The translations under genes were made by a program, and so were the position numbers. The notes beneath the pieces were generated by a model, which worked only from the letters and a program-made list of their open reading frames with translations, had not been told where the DNA came from and made no database searches. This document shows positions 9,099-16,639 of a DNA stretch of 64,000 bases, piece by piece. The stretch spans positions 1,922,001 to 1,986,000 of the forward strand of contig NZ_CP142396.1 of the NCBI RefSeq assembly GCF_035934735.1, read 5' to 3'. The first letter of the stretch is position 1. Every line of letters starts with the position of its first letter. This DNA comes from Sedimentibacter sp. MB31-C6 (GTDB taxonomy: Bacteria; Bacillota; Clostridia; Tissierellales; Sedimentibacteraceae).

Positions 9099-9995
9099 AT
9101 GCAAATTAATAGATTGTTTGAAATTATATATCTACTACTTCAAAAAGAAACTATTACAGCTAAAGAACTTGCCGATAAATTCGAAGTGTCAACAAGGACA
9201 ATTTATAGAGATGTAGAAACACTGTCTTCAGCAGGCATTCCAATATATATGAGTAAAGGCAAAGGCGGAGGTATTTCCTTATTGTCTGATTTTGTATTAG
9301 ATAAAACTGTTCTGACAAATGAAGAAAAAGAAAATATACTTTCCTCGCTAAGAGCAGTTGGGGAAGTAAATTTAAGTGAACAAAATCTAGCATTGCAAAA
9401 GTTTAGCAGTCTATTTGGTGAGTCTTATGTTGATTGGATAGAAGTGGATTTTTCTTCTTGGTATAATTTTGGTGATGAAACTATAATTTTTCAAACTTTA
9501 AAAAAAGCAATATGTAAGCGAAAAACAGTTTCATTTCAATATTCTAATGTAAAGGGTGAGCAAAGTTCTCGACAGGTAGAACCTTTGAAATTATGTTTTA
9601 AAGGTGGAGCATGGTATTTGTATGGATATTGTAAAGCAAAGTTAGATTATCGATTTTTCAAATTAAGACGTATGAAAAATTTAGAGATGACTAATGATAT
9701 GGTGGAGCATAAAGCTCCTAAACGCATATTAAAATCTGACAATCATTTTAAGGAAGAATATTTGCATTTAAAGCTACATCTATCTTCGAAAATGGCATAT
9801 AGAGTTTATGAAGAATTTGAACATTATGATAAACAACCAGATGGCAGTTTTATTGTAGAAATAGACTATCCCAAAAACAAGTGGCTATTTTATTATATTT
9901 TATCTTTTGGTAGCCATTGTGAAGTTTTGGAGCCAATTAGAATTCGGGATGAAGTTAAATTACAACTGCAACAAATATTAAAACATTATGAATAA
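9099..9995 (+). CDS. YafY-type HTH/WYL-domain transcriptional regulator
   Basis: 298 residues. The N-terminal HTH_11 winged helix contains TAKELADKFEVSTRTIYRDVETLSSAG (about residues 21-46). The central WYL-type domain (about 140-235) carries the typical VEPLKLCFKGGAWYLYGYCKAKLDYRFFKLRRM segment, and a WCX C-terminal part follows. WYL domains bind ligands or nucleic acid and switch the regulator. It is followed by a GyrI-like protein and an SPL-type radical SAM protein in the same direction, an arrangement I recognise from other Clostridia, suggesting co-regulation. GGGTGG upstream is a weak ribosome binding site about 15 nt before the ATG. Confidence 0.9.
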   Translation: MQINRLFEIIYLLLQKETITAKELADKFEVSTRTIYRDVETLSSAGIPIYMSKGKGGGISLLSDFVLDKTVLTNEEKENILSSLRAVGEVNLSEQNLALQKFSSLFGESYVDWIEVDFSSWYNFGDETIIFQTLKKAICKRKTVSFQYSNVKGEQSSRQVEPLKLCFKGGAWYLYGYCKAKLDYRFFKLRRMKNLEMTNDMVEHKAPKRILKSDNHFKEEYLHLKLHLSSKMAYRVYEEFEHYDKQPDGSFIVEIDYPKNKWLFYYILSFGSHCEVLEPIRIRDEVKLQLQQILKHYE

Positions 9996-10060
9996 TATGA
10001 CATGCTGTTGTCATATATAGACTGATATAATTACCTTAAAAAATATTAGGAGGTAGTTAT

Positions 10061-10501
10061 ATGAAGTATGAAATTGTAAATTTAAAAGAAAAAATTATAG
10101 TAGGTGTTAGTGCTATAACATCAAATAATTCATCTGAAATGGGTGCAATTATTGGTGAACTTTGGGAGAAGCTTTATCAAGGTGGAGTAAATCAAAGCAT
10201 CAAAAATAAGGTAAATCAGTATGCAATCGGATTATATTCAGATTATTCAGGTGACCAATATACTGTTACAGCCGGCAATGAAGTTTCTGTAGCAGAAAAT
10301 AAAGAACTTACAGTGAAAATCATTCCTGCAGGAAAATATGCAAAGTTCTCTGTTCAAGGAAATATGGTTACTGCAGTAGCAGAGGCTTGGAATGAAATTT
10401 GGAAAATGAATTTAGATAGAAGTTTTACAGGAGACTTTGAAGAATACCTTAACAGTGATTGGGAAAATGCAAATATTGATATTTATATTGCGCTAAAATA
10501 A
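10061..10501 (+). CDS. GyrI-like / AraC effector-binding domain protein
   Basis: 146 residues matching the stand-alone effector-binding (SRPBCC-like GyrI/Rob C-terminal) domain, with the features AIGLYSDYSGDQYTVTAGNEV, IIPAGKYAKFSVQGN and WNEIWKMNLDRSFTGDFEEY. Such domains bind amphipathic small molecules in multidrug regulators, and some stand-alone members act as hydrolases or drug sequesters. It has no DNA-binding part. AGGAGG sits 7 nt before the ATG. It lies between the WYL regulator and the SPL-like radical SAM gene. Confidence 0.85.
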   Translation: MKYEIVNLKEKIIVGVSAITSNNSSEMGAIIGELWEKLYQGGVNQSIKNKVNQYAIGLYSDYSGDQYTVTAGNEVSVAENKELTVKIIPAGKYAKFSVQGNMVTAVAEAWNEIWKMNLDRSFTGDFEEYLNSDWENANIDIYIALK

Positions 10502-10526
10502 TTTATGGAAAAATAGGAGTATTTTC

Positions 10527-11396
10527 ATGCATTACAAAGAGTATAAATCTATTCTTTCAGCTAAAAACGGAATTAATATATACAGGGGTTGTAGTCATGG
10601 TTGTATTTATTGTGATAGCAGAAGTAGTTGTTATCAAATGAGCCATGATTTTACCGATATCGAGATAAAGAAGGATGCACCTATAATGCTTGAAAATGCA
10701 TTGAAACGCAAACGTAAAAAATGTATGATTGGTACAGGCTCAATGTGCGACCCATATATTCATATTGAAGAAGAAATTATGTATACCAGAAAATGTTTGA
10801 AAGTTATAAATAAATACAGTTTTGGGTTATCGATATTAACGAAATCAAATAGAATTTTACGTGATTTGAATTTGCTTAAAAGTATCAATGAAAAGTCAAA
10901 ATGCGTTGTGCAAATGACGCTTACTACTTATGACGAAGATTTATGTCGTATTTTAGAGCCTAATGTTTCCACTACAAAAGAGCGTTTTGAAACATTGAAG
11001 ATACTCCATGAAAATGGAATACCAACAGTTGTTTGGTTATCTCCTTTTTTACCGTTTATTAATGACACTGAAGAAAATTTTAGAAATCTCCTTAATTGCT
11101 GCATTGAGGCTAAAGTTTATGGAATTATGTGTTTCGGCATTGGAGTAACATTGCGTGAAGGTAATAGAGAATATTTTTATCAAAAACTAGATGAACATTT
11201 TCCTGGTATGAAACAAAAATATATTAATTCATTTGGAAATTCTTATGAATGTCTAAGTGATAATAATGATAGACTTATGAAGATGCTTTATTTGGAATGT
11301 AAAAAGCATAATATCTTATTAGGAATAGATAAAGTCTTTAATTATTTAAAGTTATATGAATACAAAAATGCTTATGAACAGATTAGTTTATTTTGA
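10527..11396 (+). CDS. SPL-family radical SAM protein
   Basis: 289 residues. The radical SAM motif is CSHGCIYC (C22, C26, C29), preceded by NIYRG, the hallmark of the spore-photoproduct-lyase-like group sometimes annotated as Rv2578c/SPL family. The remainder fits a partial TIM barrel (MIGTGSMCDPYIHIEEE, SILTKSNRILRD, VVWLSPFLPFINDTEENF). It is shorter than true spore photoproduct lyase (about 340 residues), so DNA repair should not be assumed. It follows the GyrI-like gene by 25 bp. The substrate is unknown. Confidence 0.85.
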   Translation: MHYKEYKSILSAKNGINIYRGCSHGCIYCDSRSSCYQMSHDFTDIEIKKDAPIMLENALKRKRKKCMIGTGSMCDPYIHIEEEIMYTRKCLKVINKYSFGLSILTKSNRILRDLNLLKSINEKSKCVVQMTLTTYDEDLCRILEPNVSTTKERFETLKILHENGIPTVVWLSPFLPFINDTEENFRNLLNCCIEAKVYGIMCFGIGVTLREGNREYFYQKLDEHFPGMKQKYINSFGNSYECLSDNNDRLMKMLYLECKKHNILLGIDKVFNYLKLYEYKNAYEQISLF

Positions 11397-11410
11397 GAAA
11401 CGTTAATAAT

Positions 11411-11443
11411 GACCGTGTAAAGTTTTTATAATTATACACGGTC
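11411..11443 (+). terminator. probable terminator hairpin
   Basis: A 9-bp perfect stem, GACCGTGTA (11411-11419) and TACACGGTC (11435-11443), 15 bp after the radical SAM stop. There is no strong T-run afterwards, so it may be a weak terminator or an mRNA-stabilising hairpin between convergent genes. Confidence 0.55.
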
Positions 11444-11510
11444 ACTTATTGGTAATTGAAATTTATAATGTTATTATAATAAAATTATTTACATTTTAAG
11501 ATATAAGATT

Positions 11511-11744
11511 TCAATCAGTATTATTTGACACTTCTATTGGAATTACATAACATATATTATCACAACATGTTACGCTTATTCCCCCATAAATATATTCTAG
11601 TATTACAAGATTATCTCTAATGTCTAAAATTCTACCTGCAGTACCAAAATACGTAGGGCATATAAATTTTATAAATACATATCTTCCTTCATAATCACGC
11701 AAAAGTCTATCACAAATGTTACAATAGTTATCATGTTTACTCAT
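11511..11744 (-). CDS. small Cys-rich protein, paralogue of its neighbour
   Basis: 77 residues, not assigned to a named family. It begins with CNICDRLLRDYEGRYVFIKF and contains a CXXC pair (C8, C11), a central Cys (IC), and a CC pair near residue 60. It aligns by eye with the upstream neighbour over LLRDYEGRYV / FLKDYIGQYV, an IC or VC pair position, a short beta stretch, GG, then a CC-D/N-DI segment. The gene start overlaps the neighbour's stop by 8 bp, and its GAGGAGGAG ribosome binding site lies inside the neighbour's coding end, so the two are translated together. A small beta-barrel that binds metal or is cross-linked through cysteines (as in spore coats) is possible but unproven. Confidence 0.6.
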   Translation of the reverse strand: MSKHDNYCNICDRLLRDYEGRYVFIKFICPTYFGTAGRILDIRDNLVILEYIYGGISVTCCDNICYVIPIEVSNNTD

Positions 11745-12084
11745 GTGACATCTCCTCCTCTTGTAAAATACCTTGTACAGAATTAAACAAACTTTGTCTT
11801 TGTTTAACCATAGTTTCTATATTAATAACTTTATCTGTATCAGTAGCACCAGCTACTCCGCAGTCAAATATATATATCTCAAAAATATCATCACAACAAC
11901 CAGTAAAAATTACATTTCCGCCTCTTATAGAATCAAACAATCTTATAGTGTTATCATTAAATGATCTTTTGTTGATATATCCATCTATATAGATATGATC
12001 ATTAGTATCACAGTTGCAGACTACACCAATTCTTACATATTGTCCTATATAATCTTTTAAAAAACAACAAAATGGACATTCCAT
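11737..12084 (-). CDS. small Cys-rich protein, first gene of a two-gene unit
   Basis: 115 residues beginning MECPFCCFLKDYIGQYVRIGVVC with a CXXCC cluster, further Cys at VCNC and TGCCDDI, and an acidic C-terminal tail of about 35 residues that the downstream paralogue lacks. The shared core (about residues 8-70) is the same length and pattern as in that paralogue. GGGTGA precedes the ATG. No signal peptide or membrane segment is visible. I do not recognise the family. Confidence 0.6.
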   Translation of the reverse strand: MECPFCCFLKDYIGQYVRIGVVCNCDTNDHIYIDGYINKRSFNDNTIRLFDSIRGGNVIFTGCCDDIFEIYIFDCGVAGATDTDKVINIETMVKQRQSLFNSVQGILQEEEMSHE

Positions 12085-12291
12085 AAGTCGTTATCACCCT
12101 TTCAATAAATATCAAGAATAAACAGTATACTCTAGAAAGCACATAGAAAAATTGAATTACATACTATCTATCTTCAATTCATAATATGTCCAAATTTATT
12201 TTTTGTTAATCTTTTCTAAAATTTAGTTATTGTTCTGAAATCTCCTCATACCTGTTTAGACATACAATTATTGAATAACAATAAATTAATA

Positions 12292-12319
12292 TTGACATTC
12301 GAGATGTACTTGGTATAAT
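12292..12319 (+). promoter_or_regulatory. sigma-A type promoter
   Basis: Perfect -35 TTGACA (12292-12297) and -10 TATAAT (12314-12319), 16 bp apart, 27 bp before the DUF2975 gene. It drives the DUF2975/HTH pair and possibly the phosphoesterase behind it. Confidence 0.85.
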
Positions 12320-12346
12320 TAAGATATATAGTCAGGGAGGGTTTAA

Positions 12347-12799
12347 ATGTATAGAAATAGTTTTGTTCATTATGTAACAAAAATTTGTGTAGATATTCTT
12401 TTCATTGTGGGAATAATTTGTTGCGCAATTGTATTATTTTCAAAATCATGGTTAATAAAGTATTTTAACTTAACTAGTGAAATGATTGTACCTATGATTT
12501 TAGTTTTGATAACTTCAGGTTTAGCTTGTGTATACATTTTATGGCAGTTAAAAATTGTTTTTAAAACACTAATAGGCGGTAACCCATTTGTTTTAGAAAA
12601 TGTTACATGTTTGCGGAAAATGGCAGTAGCAAGTTCTATAATAGCAATAATTTATTTAATAAAGTGTTTATTTTGGTTTACGATATCAACTGTTGTAATT
12701 GTAATAATTTTTGTTATAGCTTGTTTATTTTGTTTAACTCTCAAAGATTTGTTTAAACAAGCAGTATATTACAAAGATGAAAATGATTTAACAGTGTAG
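12347..12799 (+). CDS. DUF2975 membrane protein
   Basis: 150 residues with four hydrophobic segments (about 12-34, 43-65, 88-108 and 112-130) and the family motif GGNPFVLENVTCLRKMAVASS after the second helix. DUF2975 proteins are almost always paired with a small Cro/CI-type regulator similar to YozG, as here, where the HTH gene follows after 9 bp. The pair is thought to act as a membrane-linked regulatory unit, but its signal is unknown. The start follows a GGGAGGG ribosome binding site. Confidence 0.9.
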   Translation: MYRNSFVHYVTKICVDILFIVGIICCAIVLFSKSWLIKYFNLTSEMIVPMILVLITSGLACVYILWQLKIVFKTLIGGNPFVLENVTCLRKMAVASSIIAIIYLIKCLFWFTISTVVIVIIFVIACLFCLTLKDLFKQAVYYKDENDLTV

Positions 12800-12808
12800 G
12801 AGGTAATT

Positions 12809-13015
12809 ATGGCTATTGTAGTTCAGTTAGATGTAATGATGGCAAAGAGAAAAATAGGTCTTATGGAACTTGCTGAGAAAGTAAATATTACACCTGCAAA
12901 TTTATCTATATTAAAAAATAATAAAGCTAAAGCTATAAGGTTTTCAACATTAGAAGAAATATGTAAAGTATTAGAATGTCAACCTGGAGATATATTAGAA
13001 TATGTAAATAAATAA
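12809..13015 (+). CDS. YozG-like Cro/CI-type HTH regulator
   Basis: 68 residues consisting of one XRE helix-turn-helix (LMELAEKVNITPANLSILKNN, then ALRFSTLEEICKVLECQPGDIL-like helices). The ending QPGDILEY is typical of the YozG family that accompanies DUF2975. It has AGGAGG 6 nt before its ATG and is coupled to the upstream membrane protein. It probably regulates its own operon. Confidence 0.9.
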   Translation: MAIVVQLDVMMAKRKIGLMELAEKVNITPANLSILKNNKAKAIRFSTLEEICKVLECQPGDILEYVNK

Positions 13016-13065
13016 AATAGCGTAATTTAGAATTTAAATAGTTTCGATTGAGAGGTATAAGTTAT

Positions 13066-13821
13066 ATGTGTAACAATAATATTGAATTAGAACATATAGA
13101 TATTAAAATAGTCGATTTGCCAAAGGAATTATTTGGATTTACTATTGCTCATATATCAGATGTACATATACCTAATAATATTTTAAATATTAATACTATA
13201 TCTACTTTAATTGAAAATGAGAAACCAGATGTAATTGCAATGACTGGTGATTTAATATACAAGTATAAGGAAGTTGAAGAAGATAAATTAAGTAATTTTT
13301 GCTTCAATATATCTAAAATAGCTAAAACATATGCAGTAACAGGAAATCATGAATCTTGGAGTGATATAGAAAAGTGTTGTGAAATTATGAATTCAAATGG
13401 TGTTACAATAATAGATAATAAATTTGATTTTTATAAGAGAAATGATACATCCGTTCTATTTATGGGACTTAAAGAAGGAAGTAAATATTCTGATTTGAAT
13501 TTTGATTTTGTAATTGAAAAAAAAGTACCTAAAATATTATTATCTCACCGCCCGGAATTACTCTGGGATTATAGTTCAGATTTAAATTGTATTAAACCAG
13601 ATTTAGTTTTTTGTGGTCACGCTCATGGAGGACAATTTAGAGTACCTTTTATAAATAAAGGGATTTATTCTCCTGATCAAGGAATTTTTCCGAAGTATTC
13701 ATCAGGATTATATTTTTCTAGTAATAAAACACAAATGGTAGTAAGTAGGGGGTTAGGGAATAGTACTTTTCCAATAAGAATAAACAATATGCCTCATATA
13801 CCTATTATTAGGTTGAAATAA
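13066..13821 (+). CDS. metallophosphoesterase
   Basis: 251 residues. Calcineurin-like motifs are in order: DVHIPNN (metal I, D-X-H), TGDLIY (GD), GNHESW (GNHE), a His in LLSHRPEL and GHAHGGQFR (GHXH). The protein resembles YkuE/YaeI-type phosphodiesterases but lacks an N-terminal membrane anchor, so it is probably cytosolic. An in-frame TTG at 13048 would add six residues, but its codon overlaps the GAGAGG ribosome binding site, so ATG 13066 is preferred. The substrate is unknown. It is the last gene before a large minus-strand terminator. Confidence 0.88.
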   Translation: MCNNNIELEHIDIKIVDLPKELFGFTIAHISDVHIPNNILNINTISTLIENEKPDVIAMTGDLIYKYKEVEEDKLSNFCFNISKIAKTYAVTGNHESWSDIEKCCEIMNSNGVTIIDNKFDFYKRNDTSVLFMGLKEGSKYSDLNFDFVIEKKVPKILLSHRPELLWDYSSDLNCIKPDLVFCGHAHGGQFRVPFINKGIYSPDQGIFPKYSSGLYFSSNKTQMVVSRGLGNSTFPIRINNMPHIPIIRLK

Positions 13822-13852
13822 AAATATTTTATTGATAAAATTTTTAATAAAA

Positions 13853-13915
13853 AGAAGAGGGGTATATCGATATCTCGTTTAGAAGTTTCATTATTACAAC
13901 GAGAAGCCCCTTCTT
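13853..13915 (-). terminator. long two-tier terminator hairpin
   Basis: The outer stem AAGAAGAGGGG (about 13852-13862) pairs with CCCCTTCTT (13907-13915), with a small bulge. An inner stem, TCTCGTT (13873-13879) and AACGAGA (13898-13904), extends it. On the minus strand it is followed by a long T-run, so it mainly terminates the cupin transcript, 36 bp after its stop. Confidence 0.75.
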
Positions 13916-13950
13916 AAATTAATGGTAGAATTTTATGTTTTCCTATATAA

Positions 13951-14598
13951 CTAATAACGGTGATTTCTTTCAGTAGCTTCCGCTTCCTCTTTGGTTTTAT
14001 GAACTGTACTGTGTGGATGCTCAGGTGGTGCATAAATGGAGTATAATTTAATTGGTGTATTGCCTGTGTTAATCAGATTATGCCATTTCCCTGCAGGTAT
14101 AATGAATGCAAAGTCATCATATACATTTTCTTCGAAATCTAACCTATCTTCTCTATCACCCATTCTTACAAGTCCTTGACCTTCTTCTATGCGTATGAAT
14201 TGATCAACATCAGGATGCATTTCCAAACCTATATCATCACCAACATCGATGCTCATTAAGGTGAGTTGTAGATAATCTCCTGTCCATAAAGCAATTCGAT
14301 AAGTATTGTTTTGTTTAGTAGCTTCCTCGATATTAATAACAAAGGATTCTGGTCCATAATCCATAAATTCAACTAATCCATTATTGTTCATTGGGTATTG
14401 CCAATTATTATATCTCCAATCATAACTTGGTTCATTTGTATAATACTGATTATTAAATTGATTTGAATATTTATGATTATACATTGGACCATTCATGTAA
14501 TATTCATATGCTTTATAGGCATCATACATCATATTTTGGTTAAACCACGGCGGGTTATTGTAATATTGACATGGATATTTATTATAAGGGTTATACAT
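13951..14598 (-). CDS. cupin protein with Tyr/Asn-rich N-terminus (coat-like)
   Basis: 215 residues. Residues 1-75 are strongly enriched in Tyr, Asn, Pro and Met (MYNPYNKYPCQYYNN), a composition common in spore coat proteins. Residues about 95-200 form a cupin: HPDVDQFIRIEEGQG (motif 1) and FIIPAGKWHNLINTGNTP (motif 2), with the usual metal-binding His positions. The family includes mannose-6-phosphate isomerase-like cupins; no catalysis is implied. The ATG at 14598 is preferred over 14616 because the codons between them form its AAAGGAGAG ribosome binding site. An insertion sequence sits 16 bp upstream, separating the gene from a sigma-K-like promoter now at 16362-16389. Confidence 0.82.
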   Translation of the reverse strand: MYNPYNKYPCQYYNNPPWFNQNMMYDAYKAYEYYMNGPMYNHKYSNQFNNQYYTNEPSYDWRYNNWQYPMNNNGLVEFMDYGPESFVINIEEATKQNNTYRIALWTGDYLQLTLMSIDVGDDIGLEMHPDVDQFIRIEEGQGLVRMGDREDRLDFEENVYDDFAFIIPAGKWHNLINTGNTPIKLYSIYAPPEHPHSTVHKTKEEAEATERNHRY

Positions 14599-14614
14599 AT
14601 ATTTCTCTCCTTTC

Positions 14615-14626
14615 ATAAACTTATAA
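14615..14626. repeat. left copy of a 12-bp direct repeat flanking the insertion sequence
   Basis: ATAAACTTATAA here is repeated exactly at 16347-16358, directly outside the two imperfect inverted ends of the element. This is consistent with a target-site duplication, although a chance match in AT-rich DNA is not excluded. Confidence 0.6.
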
Positions 14627-14627
14627 T

Positions 14628-16346
14628 AGGCATTTGTTAAATGCCCAAACCCATTGATTTAGATGGGTTTAGTGTTAATCTTATATATAAATTTCTCTCC
14701 TGTTATGGTATAATGTAAGTACCAACAAACAAAAACTACAACAGGAGGAAACTTATGTCTATTAAATACTCTCAGCTAACACTTGCTGAAAATTTCAGTG
14801 AATGTCAAGATTTACTAACATCTGACACATCTACATTCTTCTCACTATTAGAAGAACATATTAATTTATGTGATTTCATACCAGTGGAATTTTACTGTGC
14901 TTTCCACTTATCAATAGGCAGAAAAAGGGATTATCCTTTAAAAGGATTTTTATCTGCTTTAATATTGCAGAAGATATTAACCATTCCTACTGATGCTTTA
15001 CTTATCAATTTACTTTCTTTATGTCGCGAATTGCGTGATTTCTGTGGTTTTACAAAAGTGCCTGACGCCCCTATGTTTACACGTTTTAAACAGACCTTTA
15101 TACCTCAATTAGAGCTTATGTTCTCTAAAATGGTTGACTATACTGAACCTATCTGTCAAGCTATCGATTCTACCCTTGCTTCAATTATTACACTTGATAC
15201 TTCCGGAATTGAATTATATGTTAAAGAAAACAATCCTAAGTATTTGAATACTCTCATTAGACAGCTTAAAACTTACTATAAGAATAATCTTAACGTTGAT
15301 CCATACAAAATGGCTTATGGTCTAATGCCTTCTCAAGCTACATCTTCTCCTGATGCTAAACAGATGTACATTAATGGTCATTTCTGTTATGCCGACAAAT
15401 TTGCTATTATCACCAATGGTTTAGGACTTGTGCGTAATATTGCTTTCTTGGATGATGACTTCAAACAAAAGCATCAAGATATTGAAATTGACAAGAAATC
15501 CGATTCCCCTGACGAGGATAAATCAATCGGTGATTCTTCTGCATTAAAACCGGTTTTACAAGACTTCTTTGAACTTCATCCTGATTTTCACCCATCGACT
15601 TTTCTTGGAGATTCCGCCTTTGATACTATTGAAACCTATACTTTTTTAAAAGATGAATTTAATTTTAAAAAAGCAATTATCCCTTACAATACAAGGAATG
15701 AAAGTACTCTTAAAAAAGTTGGTTACAATGAATATGGTTATCCATTATGTCCAAATGACTCCTCTTTGGTTATGAAATATTGTGGGCCTTGCCGTGAAAA
15801 GGGTCGTGCCGACCGTATAAAATGGATATGCCCTAAAGTTCATATGGAAAGAGGTCAATTTGTTTGTAATTGTGACAATCCGTGCAGCACTGCCAAAAAA
15901 GGTAGAACTACTTACACTTATGAAAATATGAGTTTTCGTATGTTTCCAGGCTTACAACGTGATTCTGATGAATGGAATGAGTTGTATAAAATACGTACTG
16001 TTGTAGAAAGAGCCATTAACCATTTTAAAATGAACATGTGCATAGCCGGAAGAAAATCTCGTGACCATCTTACTACTAAAGCTGATGTGCTTATTGCAGG
16101 AATTGCTAGTCAATTCACAGCAATTATCGCACACAGATTAAGTTGTCCACAGTATCTTAGAAGTCTTAAACCACTAATTGCATAATTTCTTAATGCTTAA
16201 AGTTATTGATATTTCAATGTTCGTAGGTGTATTAAGGTTGCCCTTAAATCCAATTATTTCACTTGCTTTAACTTGTTTTTCTTTTTTTTTGCTATTTTTT
16301 ATTAGATTCTATCAACAGTTATCAAAAAATCATTTTACAATTTCCT
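14628..16346 (+). mobile_element. complete insertion sequence, about 1.72 kb, DDE type
   Basis: The boundaries are inferred from imperfect terminal inverted repeats, AGGCATTTGTTAAATGC (14628-14644) and the complement of 16330-16346 (AGGAAATTGTAAAATGA), 13 of 17 matching, abutting a 12-bp direct repeat (one extra T on the left). Inside are a hairpin AAACCCAT/ATGGGTTT (14647-14670) that could block incoming transcription, a TATAAT-like element (GGTATAAT near 14711), and one intact transposase gene. About 160 bp of non-coding DNA follow the transposase inside the right end. The intact gene and clean ends suggest recent insertion. Confidence 0.65.
14755..16185 (+). CDS. DDE transposase (IS5/IS1182-like)
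   Basis: 476 residues. An N-terminal DUF772/InsH-like domain (GRKRDYPLKGFLSALILQK, about residues 55-73) precedes a DDE nuclease with D148 in ITLDTSGIEL, D in FLGDSAFDT (about 283) and E in RTVVERAINHFK (about 418). A Cys-rich insertion between the second D and the E (CGPCREKGRADRIKWIC...CNCDNPC, about 342-382) is like that of IS1182-type enzymes. AGGAGG lies 6 nt before the ATG. The frame is uninterrupted, so the element may be active. The exact IS family is uncertain without a search. Confidence 0.85.
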   Translation: MSIKYSQLTLAENFSECQDLLTSDTSTFFSLLEEHINLCDFIPVEFYCAFHLSIGRKRDYPLKGFLSALILQKILTIPTDALLINLLSLCRELRDFCGFTKVPDAPMFTRFKQTFIPQLELMFSKMVDYTEPICQAIDSTLASIITLDTSGIELYVKENNPKYLNTLIRQLKTYYKNNLNVDPYKMAYGLMPSQATSSPDAKQMYINGHFCYADKFAIITNGLGLVRNIAFLDDDFKQKHQDIEIDKKSDSPDEDKSIGDSSALKPVLQDFFELHPDFHPSTFLGDSAFDTIETYTFLKDEFNFKKAIIPYNTRNESTLKKVGYNEYGYPLCPNDSSLVMKYCGPCREKGRADRIKWICPKVHMERGQFVCNCDNPCSTAKKGRTTYTYENMSFRMFPGLQRDSDEWNELYKIRTVVERAINHFKMNMCIAGRKSRDHLTTKADVLIAGIASQFTAIIAHRLSCPQYLRSLKPLIA

Positions 16347-16358
16347 ATAAACTTATAA
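16347..16358. repeat. right copy of the 12-bp direct repeat
   Basis: Identical to 14615-14626 (ATAAACTTATAA); probable target duplication outside the right end of the insertion sequence. Confidence 0.6.
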
Positions 16359-16361
16359 CAT

Positions 16362-16389
16362 TATCTTATGCTTTTATTAAAGGAGTGTG
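16362..16389 (-). promoter_or_regulatory. sigma-K-like promoter, displaced from the cupin gene
   Basis: Read on the minus strand, CACA (16389-16386) precedes CATAAGATA (16370-16362) by the spacing expected for sigma-K (mACm, about 16 bp, CATAnnnTA). If the insertion sequence and one direct repeat are removed, this -10 would lie about 13 bp before the cupin's AAAGGAG site. The assignment is by consensus only. Confidence 0.5.
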
Positions 16390-16639
16390 CTTTGTCATAA
16401 AGCAAAAGGTAATATGAAATTTGGTAATTAACAAGAATGAGTTTTAATATTATTGTCAATTTTATTGAAATAAATGAAAAATAAGGTATAATATAATATG
16501 AAAACGAAAAAGTTGTGAATTATTAACTAGAGCTTTAGATTAGTTACTAGTTTATAATGGAATAAATTTTAAGAAACTAAAAAAACACCTAATTTATCTA
16601 AGATATAGCAAAGGATAAATACGGGGAAAGGAGGTACAA
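16390..16639 (+). other. intergenic region with ClC promoter
   Basis: Within this AT-rich stretch a plus-strand promoter, TTGAAA (16465-16470) and TATAAT (16487-16492), 16 bp apart, precedes the ClC gene, leaving a leader of about 140 nt. I see no fluoride-riboswitch consensus or other known riboswitch in it. A 79-codon frame overlapping the insertion sequence end (16178-16417) is not credible as a gene. Confidence 0.65.

Noticed and set aside
16178-16417. 79-codon plus-strand frame at the right end of the insertion sequence
   Set aside because: No ribosome binding site, low-complexity hydrophobic translation, overlaps the transposase end and spans the element boundary and direct repeat.
16493-16639. 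Fluoride or other riboswitch before the ClC gene
   Set aside because: No known consensus element and no terminator before the gene; the ClC protein also lacks the fluoride-branch motifs.
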